5,438 bases of DNA from Bacteroidales bacterium (lineage in GTDB: Bacteria; Bacteroidota; Bacteroidia; Bacteroidales; DYOH01): NCBI GenBank assembly GCA_030632545.1, contig DAOVUO010000218.1, positions 1 to 5,438 of the forward strand. Direction: 5' to 3'. Below, piece after piece: positions 1 to 5,225 of this stretch (position 1 is the first letter of the stretch; each line of letters starts with the position of its first letter). Made by a program: the position numbers and the translations under genes. Below the pieces are notes generated by a model. The model was not told where the DNA came from. It was given only the letters and a program-made list of their open reading frames with translations, and made no database searches.

Positions 1-63
1 GCTAAGATTAAATTAATAAATTCAATGAATCCTGAATGGAAAGATTTAGTGGATTTATTATAG
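1..63 (+). CDS. GIY-YIG nuclease family protein, C-terminal tail (partial)
   Basis: An open frame enters from the left edge and ends at TAG (61-63), giving 20 residues that include INSMNPEWKDLVDLL. The pattern 'K-x-x-LI-x-x-x-NPEWKDL' is typical of the extreme C-terminus of short (about 80-100 aa) single-domain GIY-YIG endonuclease-like proteins common in Bacteroidota, related to the UvrC nuclease domain fold. The catalytic GIY...YIG half lies outside the window, so activity cannot be judged. These small proteins are thought to cut DNA, but their cellular role is mostly unknown. The gene is followed directly by a cluster of degenerate intergenic repeats, a neighbourhood I associate with this family. 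The identification rests on a short tail only. Confidence 0.65.
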   Translation, partial: AKIKLINSMNPEWKDLVDLL

Positions 64-93
64 TTGAATAAGATTGCTTGTTGGATAATTGGG

Positions 94-120
94 GAGACTG
101 CTTCGTACCTCGCAGTGACG
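94..120 (+). repeat. Dispersed repeat copy, GACTGCTTCG..CCTCGCAGTGACG form
   Basis: This is one copy of the widespread bacterial intergenic repeat whose usual form is close to GATTGCTTCG-T/G-CCTCGCAATGACG. Two changes from that form are visible (GACTGC for GATTGC, CAGTGACG for CAATGACG). An isolated end piece of the same repeat, AGATTGCTT, lies just before it at 71-79. Translated, such repeats give spurious short ORFs. Confidence 0.7.
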
Positions 121-172
121 TGGTTTTTTTACGGTGACGAGCATAGATTAACGAACAGTGTTAGGAAAGAGC

Positions 173-189
173 GTTCCCGTGAGCGGGAC
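173..189 (-). repeat. CCCG hairpin element, inverted copy
   Basis: On the + strand GTTCCCG (173-179) and CGGGAC (184-189) form a stem with loop TGAG and one bulged T. Read on the minus strand the sequence is GCTTGTCCCG....CGGGA, which matches the two plus-strand copies at 208-229 and 315-336 (GCCTGTCCCGA...TCGGG). It is therefore probably the same small element in the opposite orientation. There is no T-tract to suggest a terminator. Confidence 0.5.
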
Positions 190-194
190 AAGCT

Positions 195-238
195 ATTGCG
201 AGGCACGGCCTGTCCCGATTCCTTCGGGAAAGCAATCT
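195..238 (-). repeat. Dispersed repeat copy split by a hairpin element
   Basis: ATTGCGAGGCACG (195-207) and AAGCAATCT (230-238) are the two halves of a minus-strand copy of the repeat also seen at 94-120. They are separated by 22 bases that form the separate CCCGA hairpin element. Removing 208-229 rejoins the usual repeat sequence ATTGCGAGGCACG-AAGCAATCT. Confidence 0.65.
208..229 (+). repeat. CCCGA hairpin element nested in a repeat
   Basis: The sequence begins GCCTGTCCCGA and ends TCGGGA. TCCCGA (213-218) pairs perfectly with TCGGGA (224-229) around a TTCCT loop. It shares its first ten bases and its hairpin with the copy at 315-336. It interrupts the repeat at 195-238 exactly between its two recognisable halves. 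Confidence 0.6.
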
Positions 239-272
239 ATCGGATAGTAGGCTTGTCAGATAGTAAGGGATG

Positions 273-293
273 GATTCGTTCCTCGCCATGACG
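273..293 (+). repeat. Degenerate dispersed repeat copy (internal deletion)
   Basis: GATTCGTTCCTCGCCATGACG matches the GATTGCTTCGTTCCTCGCAATGACG type of repeat, apart from the loss of GCTT and one substitution (GCCATG for GCAATG). It has the same orientation as 94-120. Confidence 0.55.
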
Positions 294-314
294 GCGTAAA
301 CTTAAAAATTAACA

Positions 315-336
315 GCCTGTCCCGAATATCGGGGAA
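315..336 (+). repeat. CCCGA hairpin element upstream of the CotH gene
   Basis: GCCTGTCCCGA..ATA..TCGGGG: CCCGA (321-325) pairs with TCGGG (329-333) around an ATA loop. It shares GCCTGTCCCGA with the nested copy at 208-229. It ends 20 bases before the CotH start codon, so it would lie within or next to the promoter or leader of that gene. A structural effect on expression is possible but not shown. Confidence 0.55.
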
Positions 337-355
337 GTATTATAACAATTACTAA

Positions 356-2569
356 ATGAAAAATAAAAACGTTTTAAAACAACTATTGCTTGTCTTATTT
401 ATTAGTTATTTGAATCCTTTAAAGGCTCAAAATATTAACCATTGGGAGATGGTAGTTGCCGCCGAGGATAACTGGCAGTATTTTTTAGGAAATGCAGAAC
501 CACCAGTTAATTGGGCAGCTATTGATTTTGATGCTAGCACATGGGATACAGGAGCTGGCGGTATTGGCTATGGTGATAATGACGATGCTACAATAATTGA
601 AAGTGTAACATCAGTATATATTCGCAATACTTTTACTTTGATAGATACATCAGTATTATCATGGGCACTGCTTTATGTAGATTACGATGATGCCTTTGTT
701 GCCTATTTAAATGGTCATGAAATTGCAAGGGCAAATATTGGCACTATTGGCACACCACCTGCTTATTCGAGTTTTGCATTGGCATTACACGAGGCGCAAA
801 TGTATAGTGGCGGACTTCCAGAGCAATTTATTATACATAATGACACACTTGTAAAGTACATCAAACAAGGGAATAATGTATTGGCATTGCAAGTTCATAA
901 TTTTGACGCCAATTCGTCGGATTTATCATCCACAACATTTTTGTTGGTGGGTATTAACGATGAGGCTAATTATTATCGCGAACTTCCATCGTGGTTTGTT
1001 GACCCTTTGAGCGAGCCTCATAATTTACCTTTAATTGTTATAAATACTAACGGACAGACAATTGTTGATGAGCCTAAAATTACAGCTTGGCTAAAAGTAA
1101 TTGATAATGGCGAAGGACAAACAAATACTATTTTTGATGAACCTACTGATTATGATAGTTATATCGGTATAGAAATAAGAGGACAATCATCGCAAATGTT
1201 TCCTAAAAAAAGTTTTTCGATGGAGACTCGTGATGTGCTTGGCGAAGGAATTAACGTAAGTTTGTTGGGATTGCCGGAGGAAGAAGACTGGGTACTTTAC
1301 GCACCTTATTCCGATAAAACCATGATGCGTAATGCGCTAACTTATCATTTAGGCAGAACTATGGGACCATGGCAGCCAAGATATAAATTTTGCGAAGTTT
1401 ATCTAAATGGCAGTTATCATGGAGTTTATATGCTTATTGAAAAAATTAAGCGAGATGTGAATCGTGTAGATGTGAACAAACTAAAAGAGGATGAAATTTC
1501 GGGTGATGACCTTACAGGCGGATATATTTTAAAAGTAGATAAGCTTGATGGTACAATTGCAGATGAGTATTTTTATACCAATCCAAGTATTAGCTATCAT
1601 GATGCCCGAAACTATGCTTTTACCTATGTTTATCCTAAGTTTGATGATATTGTTAACGAGCAGAAAACATATATTTACGATTATCTAACGGAATTAGAAA
1701 ACACCTTAAATGGTGCGTCGTTTAGCGACCCTGAACATGGTTTTAGAAAATACATGGATGTTAATTCGTTTGTTGATTTTCAGATAATAAATGAGCTTAC
1801 AAATAATGTAGATGGATATCGCTTTAGTACATTTTTCTATAAGAAAAAGGAATCAAATGGGGGGAAACTATTTGCTGGCCCATTATGGGATTTCAATTTA
1901 GGCTATGGCAATGTTGATTATTCACCATCGAATTTGGCAACCGACAAATGGTTGTATCCCAATTATGGCCCTAACGACTGGTATCCAATGCACTGGTGGG
2001 CACGATTAATGGAAGATGCAGAGTATAGAAATGTATTAGTTAATAGATGGAAAACCTTACGAGCCAGCTCATTTAGTACCGATTCGATATTGGCAAATTT
2101 AAGAGATACTGTGCAATACCTAGGTAGTGCAATCGACAGAAATTATGACAGATGGCCAATAATGGGCGAGTATGTTTGGCCAAATTCTTATGTCGGAAGA
2201 ATCTATCAGGAGGAGCTTGATTTTTTAGAAAGCTGGATAATTGCTCGTCTAACTTGGATGGATTCGAATATGGATTTTATAAGTGGAATAGCCGAAAATA
2301 GTAAGATGAGAATTAAGGTATCAATATATCCTAATCCTGTACGTAGTATAATGAATGTTCATCTTTTACTTACTGATAGAAAAGCGATTGAATTTGAAAT
2401 AGTTGATTTATTGGGGCGACAAGTTTATTCTTTTGATTATTTGCCTCAATCGGAGGGCGTACAATCTATTGAAATGAATATTTCGAAACTTGCGTTTGGA
2501 CAGTATTTTTTAAAAGTGAAACAAAACGAACAAGTAGTTGGTTTACAGAAAATAGTTATTAGCAATTAG
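356..2569 (+). CDS. Secreted CotH-domain protein with T9SS sorting domain
   Basis: A 737-residue exported protein. Residues 1-24 are a signal peptide (basic start, hydrophobic LLLVLFI core, cleavage likely at KA|Q25), which supports the ATG at 356; no Shine-Dalgarno is evident. Residues ~30-200 form a predicted beta-sandwich module of the galactose-binding type (WxxGxxGIGYGD, YLNGHEIAR). Residues ~224-520 match CotH (PF08757): IEIRGQSSQMFPKKS (~273-287), DWVLYAPYSDKTMMRN (~311-326), YLNGSYHGVYMLIEKI (~349-364), NELTNNVDGYRF (479-490) and LWDFNLGYGN (510-519). In Bacillus CotH, an atypical protein kinase fold, two active-site Asp residues are key; D486 and D512 are plausible counterparts by spacing (inference). 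Residues ~652-737, starting SIYPNPV and ending in GQYFLKV...KIVISN, are a type A T9SS sorting domain, so the protein is probably released or attached at the cell surface. The substrate is unknown; kinase activity is possible but unproven. The next gene starts 9 bases after the stop, suggesting an operon. Confidence 0.92.
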   Translation: MKNKNVLKQLLLVLFISYLNPLKAQNINHWEMVVAAEDNWQYFLGNAEPPVNWAAIDFDASTWDTGAGGIGYGDNDDATIIESVTSVYIRNTFTLIDTSVLSWALLYVDYDDAFVAYLNGHEIARANIGTIGTPPAYSSFALALHEAQMYSGGLPEQFIIHNDTLVKYIKQGNNVLALQVHNFDANSSDLSSTTFLLVGINDEANYYRELPSWFVDPLSEPHNLPLIVINTNGQTIVDEPKITAWLKVIDNGEGQTNTIFDEPTDYDSYIGIEIRGQSSQMFPKKSFSMETRDVLGEGINVSLLGLPEEEDWVLYAPYSDKTMMRNALTYHLGRTMGPWQPRYKFCEVYLNGSYHGVYMLIEKIKRDVNRVDVNKLKEDEISGDDLTGGYILKVDKLDGTIADEYFYTNPSISYHDARNYAFTYVYPKFDDIVNEQKTYIYDYLTELENTLNGASFSDPEHGFRKYMDVNSFVDFQIINELTNNVDGYRFSTFFYKKKESNGGKLFAGPLWDFNLGYGNVDYSPSNLATDKWLYPNYGPNDWYPMHWWARLMEDAEYRNVLVNRWKTLRASSFSTDSILANLRDTVQYLGSAIDRNYDRWPIMGEYVWPNSYVGRIYQEELDFLESWIIARLTWMDSNMDFISGIAENSKMRIKVSIYPNPVRSIMNVHLLLTDRKAIEFEIVDLLGRQVYSFDYLPQSEGVQSIEMNISKLAFGQYFLKVKQNEQVVGLQKIVISN

Positions 2570-2578
2570 TTTTTTGAA

Positions 2579-3709
2579 ATGATAAAAAAGATTTTAGCAA
2601 TGATTGGATGGTTTGTATTGGCAATAGTAATGGCCGTAGTAATAAGTGGAACTATGTACTTAGCTCTTAGTCCGCAATTTGGGGGCAGAGCAAGCAAAGC
2701 ACAAAAGGCAGTATATGCCCAAAGTGGACTGTTTAAAGAGGGCAGGTTTTGGAATACTTTGGAAACCAAAATGGACATAGAATACGGAAAACTAATGCGT
2801 GATTATATAAAGAAAGATTCTTTACGTAGCCCATCGAAACCAATTGAAGTTGTGCCACAGGATTCGGCTGATATTGCTAATTGGGATTTATCAAACGACC
2901 AATTGTTTTGGTTCGGACATTCGTCTTTTTTAGTACAAATAGATGGCAAAAGGCTATTGCTCGACCCCATGTTTTCTGCCAGTCCATCGCCAGTACCTTT
3001 TATGGGTACAAAGCGATATAGCAAATCATTGCCCATATTGCCAGACCAATTGCCAACAATTGATGCGGTAATTTTATCGCACGACCATTACGACCACCTG
3101 GATTTTAAAACCATAAAAGCAATACGAGATAAAGTAGGAGCATTTTACGTTCCTATGGGAGTCGAAAATCATTTATTGGCTTGGGGAGTAGATTCTGCCA
3201 AAATAAATGTATTAAAATGGTGGGATGAAATTTACTTGGATAGCATCAAATTGGTATTTACACCAGCCCGACATTTTTCGGGGCGAGGAGTTTTTGACAG
3301 AAATACTACCCTTTGGGGCTCGTGGGCGATAAAAGGTAAAAGCAATAGTCTGTTTTTTAGTGGCGATGGTGGATATGGCTCACATTTTAAGGAAATAGGA
3401 GAGAAGCTAGGGTCTTTTGATTTGGCTTTGATGGAGTGTGGCCAGTACAATAAGCAATGGCAAGCTATACACATGCTACCCGAAGAAACCGTGCAAGCTG
3501 CAAAAGATATAAATGCAAATACAGTGATGCCCATACATTGGGGAGCTTTTACTCTAGCGTTACATAGTTGGACAGACCCTGTTGAGCGCACTATTGATGA
3601 GGCTAAGAGATTGGAAGTATCAGTAATTACTCCGCAAATTGGTGAGCTAGTGCTATTAGATTCAATTACTGCTTCCACTGTTAATTGGTGGAAAGAGTAT
3701 GTTGATTAG
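2579..3709 (+). CDS. Membrane-anchored MBL-fold hydrolase, NAPE-PLD/RomA type
   Basis: A 376-residue protein with a hydrophobic N-terminal segment (~7-29), either a membrane anchor or an uncleaved signal; there is no lipobox Cys. The rest is a metallo-beta-lactamase fold of the N-acylphosphatidylethanolamine phospholipase D / RomA group. Signatures are WFGHSSFLVQIDGKRLLLDP (~111-130), HDHYDHLD (168-175), PARHFSGRG (229-237) followed by DRN.TLWGSW, FSGDGGYG (260-267), HMLPEE (298-303) and MPIHWGAF (317-325 region). The likely di-metal ligands H168, H170, D172, H173, H232, D263 and H320 are all present, so it should be catalytically competent. NAPE-PLD members cleave a phosphodiester in N-acyl phospholipids; the substrate of bacterial members is mostly unsettled, so a lipid or other phosphodiester substrate is inference. 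The active domain probably faces the periplasm. It lies 9 bases after the CotH gene and probably shares its transcript. The ATG at 2579 is chosen because the anchor follows at once. Confidence 0.92.
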   Translation: MIKKILAMIGWFVLAIVMAVVISGTMYLALSPQFGGRASKAQKAVYAQSGLFKEGRFWNTLETKMDIEYGKLMRDYIKKDSLRSPSKPIEVVPQDSADIANWDLSNDQLFWFGHSSFLVQIDGKRLLLDPMFSASPSPVPFMGTKRYSKSLPILPDQLPTIDAVILSHDHYDHLDFKTIKAIRDKVGAFYVPMGVENHLLAWGVDSAKINVLKWWDEIYLDSIKLVFTPARHFSGRGVFDRNTTLWGSWAIKGKSNSLFFSGDGGYGSHFKEIGEKLGSFDLALMECGQYNKQWQAIHMLPEETVQAAKDINANTVMPIHWGAFTLALHSWTDPVERTIDEAKRLEVSVITPQIGELVLLDSITASTVNWWKEYVD

Positions 3710-3745
3710 AGTTGTGAGTTTTGGGTTTTGTTTTGAAAGTTGTGA
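3710..3745. other. G/T-rich low-complexity spacer with short direct repeats
   Basis: Directly after the hydrolase stop codon the + strand is almost free of C for about 38 bases. AGTTGTGA occurs at 3710-3717 and again at 3738-3745 around GTTTTGGGTTTTGTTTTG. I see no gene. It is probably intergenic low-complexity sequence. Confidence 0.4.
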
Positions 3746-3779
3746 TTGACTAGAGCTCGATTTAAGAACTGTTTGATTC

Positions 3780-3801
3780 TCAATAGCCACGTGGCTATTG
3801 A
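3780..3801. repeat. Perfect 22-bp palindrome in the intergenic region
   Basis: TCAATAGCCAC (3780-3790) is followed at once by its exact reverse complement, giving a 22-bp palindrome centred on CACGTG. As RNA it could fold into a 9-bp stem with an ACGT loop. It lies 70 bases after the hydrolase stop and 109 before the HEPN gene start. No T-run follows on either strand, so a classical intrinsic terminator is not supported. A dimeric-protein binding site, a transcript-end hairpin or a small dispersed palindrome are all possible. Confidence 0.6.
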
Positions 3802-3824
3802 AATATCTGGGTAAATTGACATTT

Positions 3825-3857
3825 AGACTTAGATGTATGATGGTGCATTGTAAGTCT
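3825..3857. promoter_or_regulatory. Inverted repeat upstream of the HEPN/SecB operon
   Basis: AGACTTA (3825-3831) and TAAGTCT (3851-3857) are perfect inverted repeats around a 19-base spacer, ending 53 bases before the HEPN ATG. The position suits an operator or a structured leader for autoregulation, as toxin-antitoxin operons often have, but that is inference. A TATAAT hexamer follows at 3874-3879, with no well-spaced partner box and no clear Bacteroidota TAnnTTTG element, so I do not call a promoter. Confidence 0.35.
3841..3857 (+). repeat. Left flank motif pair shared with the right flank of the operon
   Basis: TGGTGCAT (3841-3848) overlaps TTGTAAGTCT (3848-3857). Both words recur in the same orientation at 5121-5146, just beyond the last gene of the operon, but in the opposite order. 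A 10-base and an 8-base match in two short flanks is more than I expect by chance, though the AT richness weakens this. Confidence 0.4.
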
Positions 3858-3910
3858 GAGTAATAATATTTTGTATAATAAATAATACTTCGTTTATTTG
3901 TTGTATATTT

Positions 3911-4309
3911 ATGAGTGAGTTAAAGAATAAATCGGATCAGAACATTTGGGCGGCAGAGAAGTTAATTAAAGAAAATTTACACGCACCAAGTGTGCATTGC
4001 TCATATTATAGTTGTTTTCAGCTATTGAAGCATTACTTGTTTGAATTTTATGATTTTGACCAAGAAACGTATGATATTAAAAAAAATCAATACACTTTTG
4101 GGGGGACTCACGAATTTGTTATTAATTATCATCTTTTAGAGCTAAAAAAAATTGAAGAAATTAGAGTTTTAAAAAACGAACTCAAACAATTGAAGAAATT
4201 TAGAAATGAGTCTGATTATGATGATATAAAAATAGGTGTTGAGAGAAGTAAAAAAGCATATAAATACGCTGAAAACGTTTTAAAGATACTCAAAAAAACA
4301 TACAACTGA
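3911..4309 (+). CDS. HEPN-domain protein, candidate toxin of a TAC-like operon
   Basis: A 132-residue, largely alpha-helical, charged protein resembling the HEPN/UPF0332 group. The helix with HCSYYSCFQLLKHYL (29-43) corresponds to the conserved 'a-x-YYa-x-f' helix of the family. GGTHEFV (64-70) matches the conserved 'H-x-x-v' segment, and FRNESDYDD (97-105) matches the conserved 'R-N-x-x-DYdd' turn; an Ala/Tyr-rich last helix follows. Many HEPN proteins are RNases in toxin-antitoxin or phage-defence systems. The usual catalytic R-x(4-6)-H is absent: R98 is followed by Y103, giving R-x4-Y, so it may use a variant active site or be non-catalytic. No signal peptide, so cytoplasmic. Its stop overlaps the next start by one base (TGATG, 4307-4311), implying translational coupling. 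Toxin function is inferred from the neighbours. The DNA is more AT-rich than the genes to the left. Confidence 0.75.
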   Translation: MSELKNKSDQNIWAAEKLIKENLHAPSVHCSYYSCFQLLKHYLFEFYDFDQETYDIKKNQYTFGGTHEFVINYHLLELKKIEEIRVLKNELKQLKKFRNESDYDDIKIGVERSKKAYKYAENVLKILKKTYN

Positions 4310-4683
4310 TGAATAGTAAAGAAATAATTAAAAACAAGCTTAGGGAGTGGACTAATGAATTTCCTCACATGTCTTTTATTTATGAATTTGACCAAAGAGA
4401 TAATACTCATTTAGTAGAAGTTTCTCCGCTGACTGATTATGAATCTAATAAGAAATATGCTCAATTTGAGATTGATTTTAGTTTTTATTTTGAGAGGAAA
4501 TTTCTTGGAGAGGAAATTATTTTTATTTCTGATGATTCTTTATTAGAGATAACAAATGCTGAATTTAAAGTTAGTGCATTAAGTATATCTGAGTCTTATG
4601 ATTTTGGTTTGTTGATTAATAATATTATATCTGACGTTGATTGTAGTAATGATAACAGTACAAATTTTGCTATAGCTGCTTAA
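4309..4683 (+). CDS. Unrecognised 124-aa protein, candidate chaperone-dependent antitoxin
   Basis: I do not recognise the family with confidence. The protein is small and acidic. It has a basic N-terminal helix (KEIIKNKLREW, 4-14), a mixed beta-like middle (YEFDQRDNTHLVEVSPL, ~25-41; YAQFEIDFSFYFERKFLGEE, ~50-69) and the segment IIFISDDSLLEI (~70-81). I see no helix-turn-helix, no nucleotidyltransferase (MNT) GSxxxG motif and no signal peptide. The tail from about residue 105 (DCSNDNSTNFAIAA) looks disordered and ends -AIAA, resembling the -ALAA end of ssrA tags read by ClpXP. Being placed between a HEPN gene and a SecB-like gene, with a 1-base overlap upstream and a 3-base gap downstream, it is the natural candidate antitoxin, its tail being either degron or chaperone-binding site. 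That role is inference; that it is a real gene is well supported by the operon packing. Confidence 0.75.
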   Translation: MNSKEIIKNKLREWTNEFPHMSFIYEFDQRDNTHLVEVSPLTDYESNKKYAQFEIDFSFYFERKFLGEEIIFISDDSLLEITNAEFKVSALSISESYDFGLLINNIISDVDCSNDNSTNFAIAA

Positions 4684-4686
4684 ATT

Positions 4687-5106
4687 ATGGAAAATTCTGA
4701 AAAATCACAATTTCAATTTAGGAACTATATTATAAAGAAGTCATTAATTGAAATAAACAATGTTCCTAAAAAACATTCTGATATAAACATAAAGTTCAAC
4801 CCAAAGGGGATAATTGATTCTAAAAACAATACTTTTAATTTAGAATTTCAAACAATTATGACTAGCGTTGATAATTCTATAAATATTGATGTTATTTTAA
4901 GTGCTAATTTTATTTTTGATTCTAATATTTCAAAGGATGTTTTAGATGCTCTTTTTTATTCAAATGCTCCTGCTCTTATTTTTCCTTATGTAAGAGCTTA
5001 TATTTCTACTTTAACTTCTATTTCTGGTATAAGTACATTGACACTTCAAACTTTAAATATGACTTCTATTGGTAAAGTATTGAAAGAAAATACTACTACT
5101 ATATAG
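4687..5106 (+). CDS. SecB-like chaperone (candidate TAC chaperone)
   Basis: A 139-residue cytoplasmic protein of the SecB fold. The N-terminal FQFRNYIIKKSLIEINNVP (9-27) lines up with the SecB start 'F-x-i-x-x-iY-x-KD-x-S-x-E-x-p-n-x-P'. The strand-rich middle (~45-80) is like SecB, and NAPALIFPYVRAYISTLTS (93-111) matches the SecB hallmark 'C/N-P-x-x-LFPY-x-R-x-x-I-x-x-L'; the following LTLQTLNM corresponds to SecB 'L-x-L-P-P-x-N-F', with the proline lost. Canonical SecB (about 155 aa) is a tetramer that holds precursors for SecA; its acidic C-terminal tail is not evident here. Outside Proteobacteria, SecB-like proteins are often encoded with toxin-antitoxin pairs and guard the antitoxin. 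The gene starts 3 bases after the previous stop, so it belongs to this operon. An export role cannot be excluded, but no secretion genes adjoin it. Confidence 0.85.
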   Translation: MENSEKSQFQFRNYIIKKSLIEINNVPKKHSDINIKFNPKGIIDSKNNTFNLEFQTIMTSVDNSINIDVILSANFIFDSNISKDVLDALFYSNAPALIFPYVRAYISTLTSISGISTLTLQTLNMTSIGKVLKENTTTI

Positions 5107-5120
5107 AATCTTATTTTTAT

Positions 5121-5146
5121 TTGTAAGTCTATGTGTTTTGGTGCAT
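5121..5146 (+). repeat. Right flank motif pair shared with the left flank of the operon
   Basis: TTGTAAGTCT (5121-5130) is identical to 3848-3857, and TGGTGCAT (5139-5146) is identical to 3841-3848. They lie 15-40 bases after the SecB-like stop codon. Together with the left pair they bracket the three-gene operon. No hairpin terminator is visible in the spacer 5107-5225, which is otherwise AT-rich and has no gene that I can support. Confidence 0.4.
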
Positions 5147-5225
5147 ATTCTTGGTAGCTGAACAAATATATATAGAATTGCATTATATTTATTCGTATTT
5201 TTATCACAACAAAAATGATGAACTT

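Noticed and set aside
64..291. 75-codon open frame starting at TTG directly after the nuclease stop
   Set aside because: It reads through the dispersed repeats and hairpins; its protein has no domain-like pattern and the start is a TTG abutting the previous stop.
94..293. CRISPR array
   Set aside because: Repeat copies differ in sequence and orientation, are irregularly spaced and lack uniform spacers.
2566..2778. Minus-strand open frame over the start of the hydrolase gene
   Set aside because: It is a shadow of the hydrolase anchor region, which has clear family motifs on the plus strand. The minus frames at 2803-3036 and 3232-3678 are rejected for the same reason.
3848..3879. Sigma-70-like promoter with TTGTAA and TATAAT boxes
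   Set aside because: The spacer is 20 bases, the first box is poor, and Bacteroidota promoters use a different TAnnTTTG-type element that is not clearly present.
4216..4410. Minus-strand open frame across the HEPN / 124-aa junction
   Set aside because: It overlaps two packed plus-strand genes and arises from AT-rich antisense sequence; its hydrophobic look comes from Lys/Glu-rich codons read in reverse.
3911..4683. HEPN-MNT type toxin-antitoxin pair (MntA-like antitoxin)
   Set aside because: The 124-aa partner lacks the GSxxxG...D-x-D nucleotidyltransferase signature, so it is not an MNT antitoxin.
5133..5225. Upstream GTG start for the frame that reaches 5336
   Set aside because: The added residues would sit before a complete signal peptide beginning at ATG 5226, so the upstream start is implausible.
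3710..5225. Integron cassette with attC sites
   Set aside because: No RYYYAAC/GTTRRRY core pairs are visible around the operon; the inverted repeats present are of a different kind.
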